The position numbers and the translations under genes are program-made. The notes beneath the pieces are model-generated. The model was given only the letters and a program-made list of their open reading frames with translations. It made no database searches and was not told the origin of the DNA. A stretch of DNA of 64,000 nt from Cryptomeria japonica (taxonomy: Eukaryota; Streptophyta; Pinopsida; Cupressales; Cupressaceae): the NCBI RefSeq assembly GCF_030272615.1, contig NC_081408.1:68446546-68510545 (forward strand), given 5' to 3'. Numbering within the stretch: the stretch's first letter is position 1; every line of letters starts with the position of its first letter. Positions 33,727-44,330 of this stretch are shown here, in pieces.

Positions 33727-36700
33727 ATGGCTTCCTCATCCACACTTGAATTTATTGCAAACCCTACTGTGATTGAAGCTATCAAGCACCCTAGACCTAT
33801 ATTCAAACTTGTTCCCGAAATAGAGAAGAAGGATGATACCATAGGTGCATTTTCAAAAATACCTAAGGGAGTAGTTTATGCAGAGGATCCTAGGATGTAC
33901 ATACATTGTCATATAGAGGAACTAGGAGATGATGAAATCAAGAACATGTATAGGACAATGATTTGTGATGCAAATGGTAACATTAAACCAGAACACAAGG
34001 TAGTGGAAACCCTAGGTTTTGTGGATATTCTTAGCATTCCTAATTTTCCTGATCATGTGATAAGAATAGTCCTAAGCAGAGTCCATGGTCAATTCTTTTG
34101 GTTGGATTTCATCCATAAGATCACTAAAGAAGAAGTTAGGGCAGTAACAAGGTTACCTTCCACCAGTAGCAGGCCTGACAGAACTAAGAAAGTCTCAAAT
34201 GACCCAGTGATGACCTTAACTGGCATAACATTTGACAAGAGATCTCTAAGAGTCAATGATGTGAAGGACATCAATGTCAGATTTGTCAGTATGATTCTTG
34301 GCTATAAGGCTACACATGTAAATAGGTTAAACTCAGTATCCAGCCTATGTATTAAAAGTGCATATGACATGGTGAATGACAATAAAAGAATAGATGTGTG
34401 TGAATGGCTTAAAGATGAATTGATAGACAACCTGAAGAAGATCAAAGGTGATAAGAAGGGAACTTTCAGTTTTGGAAATTTGCTTGTATATTAGATGTTG
34501 TAGATTACCAAGGAAGTACTCGGTATTTATAAGAAAGACTTTGGCTTTGATATACCGGTAGGAAAACAACTATTGGACATATTAAACAACATGGGAGAAA
34601 GCAGAGAGAAACATATAAATGAACATTTTCAAGCACTGAAGGCTTAAATGAAGACAAGGATAAGACTCTCTCAGGAAATTGTTGATAAATATCAAAAGGA
34701 GATATGATTTTTAATTAAGAAAGATGAAATCTGGATGGAGGCAGTTTTCCCTAGGACTATCTAGGTAATTGAAATGGGATATGAAACAGATGATAACATA
34801 ATTGAAACTTATGCAAAATACCTCCTTGAAGCACCAAAGGAACCGTCTGAGAAAGTGTTTGGCAATGCAGAAACAATTGAGAGTGGTATTCAGTCTCAGA
34901 AAAGAGTCAAGAAGGCTAAACAAATAGTGAGGAAAGGCACAAGACAAGCTAAAGCTATCAAAGAAGATGTACTGAGCAAAACTGGTATCAAGGAAAGTGA
35001 GTTTGAAGGACTTCAACCGGAAGCTCATCTTTCACCGGTTACAACTTCTTCTGAAAGTATATACTAGTTGAATTCAAAAGGGTAGAAAGGAAAAGAAAAC
35101 CCTCACCGACACCCTCACCTACACCCAAAAGAACAAGACAAAAGCAATAGGTAGTTAGGCCTCCAGCTAAGAAGTTAACCCCAAAGAAAAAGAAGGTAAA
35201 ACAAGATACTGCTCCACTGGACAAACTTCTAACTGAAATAACAAAGGATGGAAAACTAAAAAATATTAGCAAGTTGTATAACACACTTTCTACTGATGAT
35301 AAAGAGAGCGTAGAGAATAGTGTAATTTAACACTTAGACATATACAAGAAATTTTTGATGGAAATTGTTGATGATATACCCACTGATTTATACAAAAGAC
35401 TAGAAGCTAGAAGGGTAGCTATTGTTGAGTTAGACAAAAAGATAAAAAAATGCAGTTCACCCAATGAACTCCACTGAAGAGATAGATCAATTAATCAGTG
35501 AGGCCAATCGAATAGTATTTTCAACCGGTCACCGGCATGTAGCACTAATGGCAGGAAGAGTGAATTAAATCTCGAAAGAAACTACAGATCAATGGGATAT
35601 ATTCTTTGTTGAAAAGGAGAAACAAGAAGAACTTAAAAGACCTAAGACCATCAGAGTCTACCAAAAGGACAGGGATAAGGGGAAAGGTAAGGTAGGTGGA
35701 CCTCCAAGCCTAAAGATAACTTATAACTTGCCCCCACCTCCTTTTGATACTCCACCGGTACATATTGTTGACAAACAACTGGCAACAGAGAGTATGGAGA
35801 CTCCTCATGAGGATACAAATCCTGAGTCTGAAATTTTGTACACTATGAACATAGACACCCAAGAGGTAAACATTGTGGTGGATAAAGAGACCACTGAGGA
35901 TAAGAAGAAAGATGGGTCTACTGAGCCACTAGTAGCAGATGTTCAGATTGGGATTGAGACACAAACTAAAAAATTAGTTGATCCTAAACCCACTGAGGCA
36001 CAAGTTGAGAAACAAGAACAAAAACAGGTTGAGGTATAGGCTCATGCAGAGACAGTGCCACCAGAAACAGCTGAGAAACCCAAGCTTTTGCTAATAGAAA
36101 TGCAAACACAAATTGACCTACTAGAGGTCAATACAAGCAAAGAGGTTACTCACACCAGCAGAATGCAGATTGTTGGTTCTTCCGTGATAGATTTCAGACC
36201 AACAAATGTGACAGAGGTTTTATTGGACTAAATTAAGAAAATCACAGAGTGTAGTGCATGAGCATATAAGGCTATTGATGATACAATTCCTATTCTAAAA
36301 TTGATAGCACCCAAGTGCACTGTGGAAAATAAAGATTCTTTAAATCAACTAGACACATTGTCTAAGTATATCACCGAAAACATTTTGACAATTGATCAGA
36401 TAAATGACGAAACATTCAAAGAGAAATTGGAGAAAGAAAAATGGAAATTCTTTGATGAGAAAATAAAGAAGTGCATGGGACAAATTGATACCATTTTACT
36501 AGCACTAAGCAAAACAATAAAGGAGTTTAAGGAGTTGTATAGAGACACATGTAAAACTAATATTTTGACAATAGATATAGACAAGGAGATCAGTAAGGTA
36601 TAGACAAAAATAAATGATATAGCTGACAATTTCATTGATTCATCTGAACCATTATCAGTTATAGAGAAGAAAATAGTAGGTTTTGAAGAGAAACTTGAAA

Positions 36701-36948
36701 AATTGGAAAAGGAAAGGCAAAAGATCTTAAATGCAGACTCAGTCCCAAATTGGACTACCTCATCTCTTTGAGAAAAGAGATCTCAAAGGCACTTGTTCAA
36801 GGACTGAAGACGCCAAAAGAGAAAATGCAACACCTCACTGGTACAATTCAAAGGATAGGTCGCATTGAAGGATAGTGAAAAGTTCACTGAGAGCCTAAAT
36901 CTTGTATTGGCGGACCTTTTCCAGATTGTAACCAACCGGTTACAATGA
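33727..36948 (+). pseudogene. ORF2 of element B (unassigned protein family)
   Basis: Best guide to the ORF2 family: start ATG 33727 and stop TGA 36946-36948 lie in one frame, 1,073 codons, with several premature stops and a locally shifted stretch near 36740-36830. N-terminal domain (residues 1-255): LEFIANPTVIEAIKHPRPIF, GAFSKIPKGVVYAEDPRMYI, VLSRVHGQFFWLDFIHKIT, EEVRAVTRLPST, WLKDELIDNLKKIKGDKKG. Second block: DEIWMEAVFPRTI and EMGYETDDNIIETYAKYLLE. The middle is Lys/Glu/Pro/Thr-rich and looks disordered, and includes PPPPFDTPP near 35728. The C-terminal helical region has DFRPTNVTEVLLD, AIDDTIPILKLIAPKC, LDTLSKYI, a coiled coil near 36660-36720 and ESLNLVLADLFQIVTNRLQ. No signal peptide, transmembrane segment or polymerase motif was seen. 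It could be an env-like extra ORF left after pol loss, or a structural partner of ORF1. Confidence 0.8.
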
Positions 36949-37000
36949 TTGAGTTGAAATTGCACTCAATTAACACTTTACAACCTTTGTCATTGATATC

Positions 37001-37170
37001 AAAGGGGGAGTAGTGGAACTAAGAAAAATGATTAGAAGAAAGACATCATTAGTTCAGGGGGAGCATCTTGATAACACAGTTTTTTGTAAGACAATTTTGG
37101 CAAAACATTTTTGGATATACAAATTTGTATTTTTCTCATGAGTGTTGCCATCAATTCCAAAGGGGGAGAT
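37001..37170 (+). promoter_or_regulatory. Repeated polypurine tracts of element B
   Basis: CATTGATATCAAAGGGGGAG (36991-37010), CAGGGGGAGCAT near 37056 and CCAAAGGGGGAGAT (37157-37170) against the 3' LTR. The last is the presumed plus-strand primer. Confidence 0.75.
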
Positions 37171-37964
37171 TGTTGGCAAATGTACACTCCAATGAGAAAT
37201 TGTAGGTGATTGAAGGTATTGTCATTGATGGCAACCTTACAATCATGTGATAACGGCAGGCACTGGCACCGACAGACTCAACACTGACATACAGTTCACT
37301 GGCACCGAAAAGGAAGATTACCGACACCCTGGCTGATAGGAATTTTGTTTAATTGTATTTTGTATTTAATTGTAAAATCTTTTTGTAATTTGACATGGCG
37401 GATTGTAATAAGACTCATATAAGTATGAGATCACTGTAGATCATTTAGGAAGTGAATATGGAAGGATTATTGTAGACCTAATATGCGAATTATAAGGCAA
37501 ATTTTGGATAAGGGTTTATGAATATTGCAGAGCTTAAACAAGTATTGAACCTGGCATAGTAGATGTTGATCTGAAGTAGTACATGATACTAGATTTATAT
37601 AATCCATTTTTGTAAGTCAGTGAGACTTCTTTTGTAACTGAGCAGTGAGCTCTAGGCACTTGGCCTTCCTGCATGTGCAGGCCCCTATTGTATCAGTAAT
37701 ATTCCCTTATTGGCTAGTAAGCAAATATTGTGGGTCAGAAATCCCACCGAGGTTTTCCCACACCGGGTTTCCTCATTAAAAATACTGTGTTATGGTGTGT
37801 CTTTCATGTTGTGGTTGTTGTTCTTATTTACTGCACTATTTTTAGTTTACTAATACATAGTTTTGAAATGCTTTTCATATAATAAGTTAAGAAAATTCAT
37901 ATACCGGTTAGATACTGATTCACCCCCCCCCCCCCCCCTCTCAATATCTTTCAAAATCCTAACA
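37171..37964 (+). repeat. 3' LTR of element B
   Basis: 794 bp, starting TGTTGGCAAATGTACAC and ending AAAATCCTAACA, near identical to 31478-32269. The poly-C run near the end is longer than in the 5' copy. Confidence 0.92.
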
Positions 37965-37969
37965 GGTAG

Positions 37970-39690
37970 AAGCTGTAGTAAGAGAAGAAGAAGAGGTAAG
38001 TGAAGGAGAAGAAGAAAAACTAGCAGATCAAGCTAGAGTCATTCCTAGATATGTGAAGTTGCATCATGATCCAAAGAAAATCATAGGAGATAAAGATGCA
38101 GGGATACTCACAAGAAGAAAAGTGAACGAGAAATCTTGCATGATTTCTGAATTTGAACCCAAGACTTCCAGAGAAGCTCTTACAGATGAAGACTGGATTA
38201 AAGCAATGAAAGAGGAGCTAGACTAGATAGAAAAGAATGCAACATGGTCTTTGGTGCCCAGACCAGAACATAAAAATGTCATAGGTACCAAATGGGTCTT
38301 CAGGAATAAGCTAAATGAAGAAGGCACAGTTGTAAGAAACAAGGCTAGGCCTGTATGTAAGGGATACGCTCAAGAGGAGGGAGAAGACTATGGAGAAACC
38401 TTTGCTCATGTGGCTAGACTAGAAGGCGTTTGAATGCTACTTGCATTTGCAGCATTTAAGGGATTTAAGGTTTACCAGATGGATGTGAAGTCCACTTTTA
38501 TGAATGGAATCCTGGAAGAGGAAGTGTATATAGAGCAACTAGAAGGGTTTTCCCTATCAAAAGATAGTGACATGGTGTACAGATTACACAAAGCCCTGTA
38601 TGGACTGAAATGGGCACCTAGGGCATGGTATGAAAGACTACACTCTCATCTTGTGAAGATTAGATTTTAGAGAACAAGTGAAGATAGCAACATCTACTTG
38701 AAATCAGAAGGTGATCAGATTCTGATCTGTGAAGTGTTTGTGGATGAGATAATCTTTGGAGGAGATGATAAAATGAGTCATGCATTTGCAGATGAAATGA
38801 AGAAAGAGTTTGAGATATCTTTGATAGGAGAGATAAAGTTCTTCATTGGTTTACAGATTCAACAAATGAAAGAGTGTATCTTTATTACCCAATCCAAGTA
38901 TGTCAAATAGGTATTGAAGACTTTTGGCATGGAGGAAAGAAAACTGGTTGGTACACTAATGGTGGCTGGCTGTAAACTAACTAAGGAAGATGATTCAACA
39001 TTGGTAAATGAGAAGGAGTACCAGTTAATGATCGGTAAGCTGCACTATGTGGTGCACAGCAGACCAGATAGTGCTCATGCAGTAGGCATAGTAGCTCATT
39101 TTCAAAAATATCCAAGAGAATCCCACTTGGTAGCTATCAAAAGGATTCTTAGATATGTGAAAGGAACAATTGATTATGGATTGTGGTATCCATATAATGG
39201 TGACTATAATCTTAAGGTATATACCAATGCTGATTTGGGAGGTAATCTGGACGACCGGAAAAGCACAACCAGTGGAGCATTATTTCTTGGAGGAAGATTA
39301 GTATCATGGACAAGTAAGAAGCAGAGTTGTATTTCCTAATCTACAGCTGAAGTAGAATATGTGGCAGCTTTTATGAACTGCACTCAAGCAATTTGGATGA
39401 AGCATGTATTGGAAGGTTTCAAACTACTTGTATCTAAATCAATGAATATATTTTGTGATAACACAAGTGCAATAAATATTTCCAAGAATCTGGTATTGCA
39501 TGCTAGAAATAAGAACATTGAGCTTAAATATCACTTCTTGAGAGAGAAAGTTTAGAATAAGGAGGTTGTACTACAACATGTTTCCAGTAAGGAGCAGCTA
39601 GCAGATATATTCACTAAGCCCTTACTAAAGACTACATTTACCTATATGAGAGGTGAATTAGGGGTTCTTCCCCTTCATGAAGTCAACTAA
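37970..39690 (+). pseudogene. Copia reverse transcriptase and RNase H
   Basis: Continuation of the copia polyprotein after element B. RT starts with EDWIKAMKEEL, TWSLVPRPEHKNVIGTKWVF, VYQMDVKSTFMNGILEEEVY, LHKALYGLKWAPRAWYE, FVDEIIFGGDD (normally YVDDIIFGG), IGEIKFFIGLQIQQ and YVKxVLKTFGME. RNase H: YTNADLGGNLDDRKSTTSG, SWTSKKQSCIS, AEVEYVAAF, MNIFCDNTSAINISKN, KNIELKYHFLRE and ADIFTKPLLKTTF. Premature stops at about 38224, 38432, 38668, 38908, 39337 and 39553 all fit loss of Gln or Arg codons by C-to-T change. The altered catalytic loop (D to E) would also abolish activity. Confidence 0.93.
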
Positions 39691-39819
39691 AGTTGTGTCC
39701 TCCGCATCAGTCAATTACTACAGTGATAAATCCTTTAGGATTGATGTGTTGAAGGATGCTACTCATTAGGGGGAGAAGCATAGTAGATTTTGGAAGCTTG
39801 TGCCTCCACTTTGGCATTG

Positions 39820-39968
39820 TTTTCAAAGGGGGAGAAGATATCTAATGTATGAGGAGAACATATCTGATGTATAGGGAGAATATATCTGATGTTGAAGATA
39901 CACTGGTCTATGATGTTTTTAGTTGCAATGCTACACTGAGTATTGCCATCAATGACAAAGGGGGAGAT
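39820..39968 (+). promoter_or_regulatory. Repeated polypurine tracts of copia element
   Basis: TTTCAAAGGGGGAGAAG at 39821-39837 and GACAAAGGGGGAGAT ending at 39968, next to the 3' LTR. Confidence 0.8.
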
Positions 39969-41375
39969 TGTTGGATATTATTGGCATATGATGAACTGGC
40001 ATGTTGATATGATGAAAATTTATGTTGTCATTGATGTCAATAAGTTCAATTGAATTTATATGAGGAGATGCAGTGAACCAGTGTCAGGGTTTCACTAAGT
40101 ATGACTACTGGTTGGTAGTCTCAGCTCTAGGGTTATTGGTTTGGCGATCCAACCTGTGCGATGCAGTAGGTGATACTCTGTGATGAGTTAGCTAAGAGAT
40201 GTGAATGAGATCGTGGTGCCAAGTCAGCTTTGTGTGTGTGAAGGATTTCCTTGAGGATCTTGCATGATAAGATTGACTACATTTGAAGTCTACCTTGGGA
40301 ATGATCATTCTTCTTAGTGGTATGAGAAGAAAGCGTGATGAGTTATTGATTCCCATGTGCGGTGAAGAATGAACAATTCAGATTGCCTTGTAATCTGTTT
40401 GAAATTGTAATACTCTATGCAATGTGTTTGGACAGTCAGGATTGGACCGCCTGTGTTGTAAACCTAAGATGCTTAAGGTTTAGGCTTTATGCTACCGACC
40501 TAACTGTTGTCTATAAGGTCAATGATGTTTGTTATTGTAAAGTTGTTGGCAAATGTTGTGTGTGTATCCGAGTGATGAGATACTTGCCAGACTAGTAAGA
40601 GGAAAACTGCAAAGTGTGATTGTAGAGTAGAGGAAATGAAAAGGATTTGCCTTGGCATGTAGTGTTGTTATCAGATTAGAAGTTTTACCTATTGTCTTCT
40701 AATCATTTCAACAGTTGGAAAATCCCTTTACCGGGTAGCTTTAATAGGCTTATTGTAAAACCTTTAACAAGGTGACTGAAGATCATTGAGTTCTTCAAAT
40801 CCTCTAGCAAGGTAACCTCTAACAAGGTTTCAACCTTTAACAAGGTATATAGCCATCCCTTAACCAAGTGATCTTTAACAAAATCGGTTCCTAACAGAAC
40901 CTTATTGTATAGTCTTTAACCGGACTAGGATCTTAACAGGGCAAGCTTCAAAAGAGTTCAAAAACAAGCTTGTGGGTATTCATCCCCACCATGGTTTTTT
41001 CCATTTGGGTTTCCACGTGAAAAATCTGTGTTATATGTGTTATGCATTTTTCATGTGATGATTATGTATTATTTGGTTGAATAATTATATATGTAGAATT
41101 AATAGGTTATGGCATTATTGCTATACCACATGCATATGTTTATGGGTGAAGTTGATATCAAGTATTGATCGTATTTGAAGTTTTCAGACTTATCAGTTTA
41201 TGGTGTCTGATGTCTTACTGTGTTTAACTGGTATTGTAGTGGTTAAGTTTAGTGATGGTGACAACTAGTTGGTATTGCTTTAACCAGATAAGTTGTTGAG
41301 AAAGTTTTTGCCTGTACTGATTCACCCCCCCTCTGAGTACCGGTTGGGGTCTCTGTTGTTCATCATTATTCATCA
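39969..41375 (+). repeat. 3' LTR of copia element
   Basis: 1,407 bp, same ends as 27634-29024, with one extra CTTTAACAAGGT-type repeat unit near 40830. Right TSD GTAGG follows. Confidence 0.92.
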
Positions 41376-41380
41376 GTAGG

Positions 41381-41760
41381 GTGCTTATTGATCTACTACA
41401 TATGGTTAATATGAATACAAAAGAATATCTTTTTACATATGCATTATATCGAGATAACTATGATAAATCTAAAGTCTTGATTAAGGTGCATGATGGTTTC
41501 ACTTGTCCCACTATTGGTTCCATCACCCTCAAGTTAAACTTGAATTTAAAAGCTTAGATGTTCCTTTTACCATTATTTCTACCTTAGACCAATTTCATGT
41601 GAAGTTGGCTCATTTTTTAAGGCAAATCCCTATGTAGTCCATTAAAATGTTGAAGTTCTTCATTCAAGGACAAGTGTAAACTATATTTCTTAGTGGGTTC
41701 TAGCCCTTGTTTAGACGAATATTTGGTGTATTTAATGACTCCTAATTGATAATATTTTAT
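41381..41760 (+). pseudogene. Gypsy protease-region relic, right fragment
   Basis: Reads VLIDLLHMVNMNTKEYLFTY and HDGFTCPTIGSITLKLNL, matching GVLIDPSCMVNVITEEFLFT and SPAIGSITLPIEV in the frame at 44168-47284. Stops follow. Together with 27560-27633 it is the host into which the copia element inserted, an older relative of the gag-only element next to it. Confidence 0.65.
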
Positions 41761-41880
41761 CTCAAACTTAGACAACTAGTTGGTGTATTTGGTGAGTGCC
41801 CTTTTCAAATTTTAAATGAATATTTGACAATATGAATATAAACAACAAAATCTATTTTCTGTAATCAGCAACATAAATAT

Positions 41881-43127
41881 TGTAAAGCGGAAAAATCGAA
41901 CCTTAGTCGCTCTCCCCTCTTCCAACTCCAAGGAGAGAGAAGGGAGGTCACTAGGGTTGACGGTTTTCACTTAGGGGAGACTTTACATTCAAAAGAGGGG
42001 TTGAAACCCACAAGATCCAATCCCACACAAGGCAAGATTGGATTCTAGATGAGTTTCAAGGGTTAAGACAGCAAGGCTACCCTCTCTTGTAAAGAATGTA
42101 GATAGAATGATTAAGCTAGGAATGCATAGAAAGTGAGAAAGATTCGCTTATAAACTGAGATAAGGATATAGGATGAAGCTGCGGACCTGGAATTAGCAGT
42201 AAAATGTCGATACGGCGCTGTCCTGCAAATTTGAGCGAAAGTTGATGGGACGATGGCGCCCGGCATGCACACGGTCCTCCGAAAAATCCGCGAAACGAAG
42301 GGGGATCTGTTCGTCTCTACACAAGGATTCCAGATCTTCAATTTCAGCCGCGTACCTGCAACCTACACACAGAAAAGCGAAGATGATTGGGGGGTTAGGG
42401 ATTAGGGGTTTGCCCTTAGGTCAAACCCCGGTTTTGGAATTAACCAAGAAATGAGAAATGTTGTAAATGTAAATGTCTGTAATGTAAAACAAGTACTAGT
42501 ACCTTGTTGTAAGGATGTTTGTATCCTTATGTGCGAAGGTATAGATGTTGTTGTATGTTGTATGTTGTAGTAGTATGTAGTAAGTGATCTCCTCTTCAAT
42601 GGTTGAATCCTTGTCTTGAATGCAACACTTAGCCTTGAATGGAGACTTAGAATGATCAATTGCTTGAAGAAATGCTTGAATGCTTGAATGCTTGAATGTC
42701 TGAGTATCATTTCCACGTCTTGTAAACATATGTCCTTCTTCCCCAAAATGGGATAGGAAAATGTAGTTTATATACTTGTCAATTAGGGTTGATAGACTGA
42801 TTTTCCCGACCTTAGGCCGACCAGGAAATGTTATTTTCCATTTTGCAAACAAAAAGACCCGAAGTCCCATAGGAGACCGGGCCCAAAATAGGGCCAGGGA
42901 CCAGGGCACTGGGCGCCATGGTCCTGGGGGACCAGGGCGCTGGGCGCCCTAGTCCCACCTCCCGAGACAGCAGGGTGCAAGGAGGATCAGGCCAGGGTGC
43001 TGGAAAAATGCAGTTTTTGATGTCGTGGACAAGTTTTGGGGTCTCCATTCAGGTTCAATGTTGCGTCGCCATCGTGAAGACCCAAATGCAGTCGAAATTG
43101 CAAGTGTCGCAATTTTAGGACGCTACA
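41881..43127 (-). repeat. 3' LTR of gag-only element
   Basis: Plus-strand ends TGTAAAGCGG and GACGCTACA. It contains two copies of a 31-bp GC-rich palindromic repeat (42898-42956) and GGGACGATGGCGCC...GTGCACACGGTCC-type sequence at 42247-42280. AT-rich and GC-rich blocks alternate. Reading frames inside are not considered genes. Confidence 0.9.
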
Positions 43128-43142
43128 TTTAGCCCCCACTTT
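43128..43142 (-). promoter_or_regulatory. Polypurine tract of gag-only element
   Basis: The minus strand reads AAAGTGGGGGCTAAA directly before the 3' LTR. Confidence 0.75.
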
Positions 43143-43874
43143 AGCGGGAGTATAAGCGTACACTCATACTTTCGATAAAGTACAAGGAAACAACATTAAA
43201 AAACTTTCACCACGTCAAGGAGGCAAGACACACCAAGCCCCCAGTGGACTAAGGATCTTACGACTTCGATTAACAAAGTAAAAGGGAAGATCACGAGGGA
43301 GAACCATGACTGTTAGTAGTAAGGTTCCCTCACTATGAGTCATGCAAGAGAAATACCGAAAATTTTCAAGGCAAAGCTAAGTTCGCCAAGAAATTTTCAA
43401 GTATCCTGAAGGGATAGACGGGATGTATGCCCCCCTACGTTAAAGCGATCTCACACGCCTCAACGGGGGTGATTGCTTTAACGTAGTGATACATATAAGA
43501 AATGAGAAGGAAAGGAGCACGTTATCACAAGGATTTAGCCCCCAAGTGTGAGATAAGCCCAAGGATAATAGACACAAAACACAAAGCACAAGGTGACTTC
43601 ACTTTCCTCGAGGTCAGTATGCTGTATGATAAGTCATGTATATCATATGTATGTATGCATAATTGTTCTTCATTCCCCAATCAAGGAAGGTCACCTAGAA
43701 GAAGGGAACACATGTGTCTTTTGAGTCAACATGAGAGAGACCGAAAGAGATCTCAATGCTTTGCATCATCCTCAAGTAGACAACACTAAGGACAACAAAT
43801 AGAAGAATGAGAATAACACATAGAGGAAGTAACAAAAGAAAGAGAGGAGGAGAGAATCTGCTATGCTAATGAAA
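43143..43874. other. 3' untranslated region of gag-only element with hairpin
   Basis: About 730 bases without a gene. 43435-43486 is an inverted repeat whose arms are CTACGTTAAAGCGATCTCAC and GTGATTGCTTTAACGTAG. Confidence 0.6.
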
Positions 43875-44330
43875 CTAGTCTAGCACATCATCTACCCCCC
43901 GATCTTGCTGATCAATGTTTCGGGAAGGCAGGGAACACGCTAGAGGAGGAACATCCAACACCGCAGATGGAGCTATCACAAGATCCAAACAAGGGCTATG
44001 TTCATGTTCCAAGCCACGTTGTTCTTGTCTAGGAGCTAGGATAAGTGCTTTAGAAAATTCGTTAGATAAATGGTTATCAATATCAACAAGTTCATATTCA
44101 CTATCAGAAGCAAGAGGAGTAACATTTTCATCAGGAATAACATTTTCATCTATATCATCATCAAGATTTATAAAAATAGGATCTTTAACTCGCACAGGAT
44201 CAAGATCATCATGTATCTTATGTTTAGGAGATTTTGGAGAAAATGGAATAATGCTTGTTGAAGGTGTTTTTGGAGATTGCGAAGTTTGAGAAGCAGCTGC
44301 CTGAGCTCTAAGACGGCGCTTTCATTGGCG
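43875..44330 (-). pseudogene. C-terminal part of gag-only element protein, other frame
   Basis: The frame reads PSTSIIPFSPKSPKHKIHDD, then VRVKDPIFINLDDDIDENV and an acidic tail ending at 43875. It continues the 44168-47284 protein after a frameshift near 44330, where that frame runs out of sensible sequence. An acidic, Ser/Pro-rich tail of unknown role. Confidence 0.5.

Larger units (their letters stand above)
31478..37964 (+). mobile_element. Complete pol-less LTR retrotransposon, element B
   Basis: TSD GGTAG at 31473-31477 and 37965-37969. LTRs 31478-32269 and 37171-37964. The iMet primer site is at 32272 and polypurine tracts at 37001 and 37159. The internal 4.9 kb holds only ORF1 (coiled coil plus CCHC knuckles) and ORF2 (unassigned). 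No protease, integrase, RT or RNase H signature was found in any frame of the interior. Because both ends and the TSD are intact, the absence of pol is not caused by end truncation. It is inserted in the copia element in the same orientation. Confidence 0.92.
27634..41375 (+). mobile_element. Complete Ty1/copia element (Sirevirus-like) with nested element B
   Basis: TSD GTAGG at 27629-27633 and 41376-41380. LTRs 27634-29024 and 39969-41375. The iMet primer site is at 29027 and polypurine tracts at about 39824 and 39957. Gag-pol reads gag, protease, integrase, RT, RNase H, the copia order. Its own length without the 6.5-kb nested element is about 7.25 kb. Repeated polypurine tracts and the protease signature DSGCSHHMTGD suggest the Sirevirus lineage. 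Confidence 0.92.

Noticed and set aside
42111-43118. Several ORFs of 66-137 codons repeated at 48697-49665
   Set aside because: They lie in the two LTRs of the gag-only element. They recur only because the LTRs are copies, and start/stop positions differ between copies.
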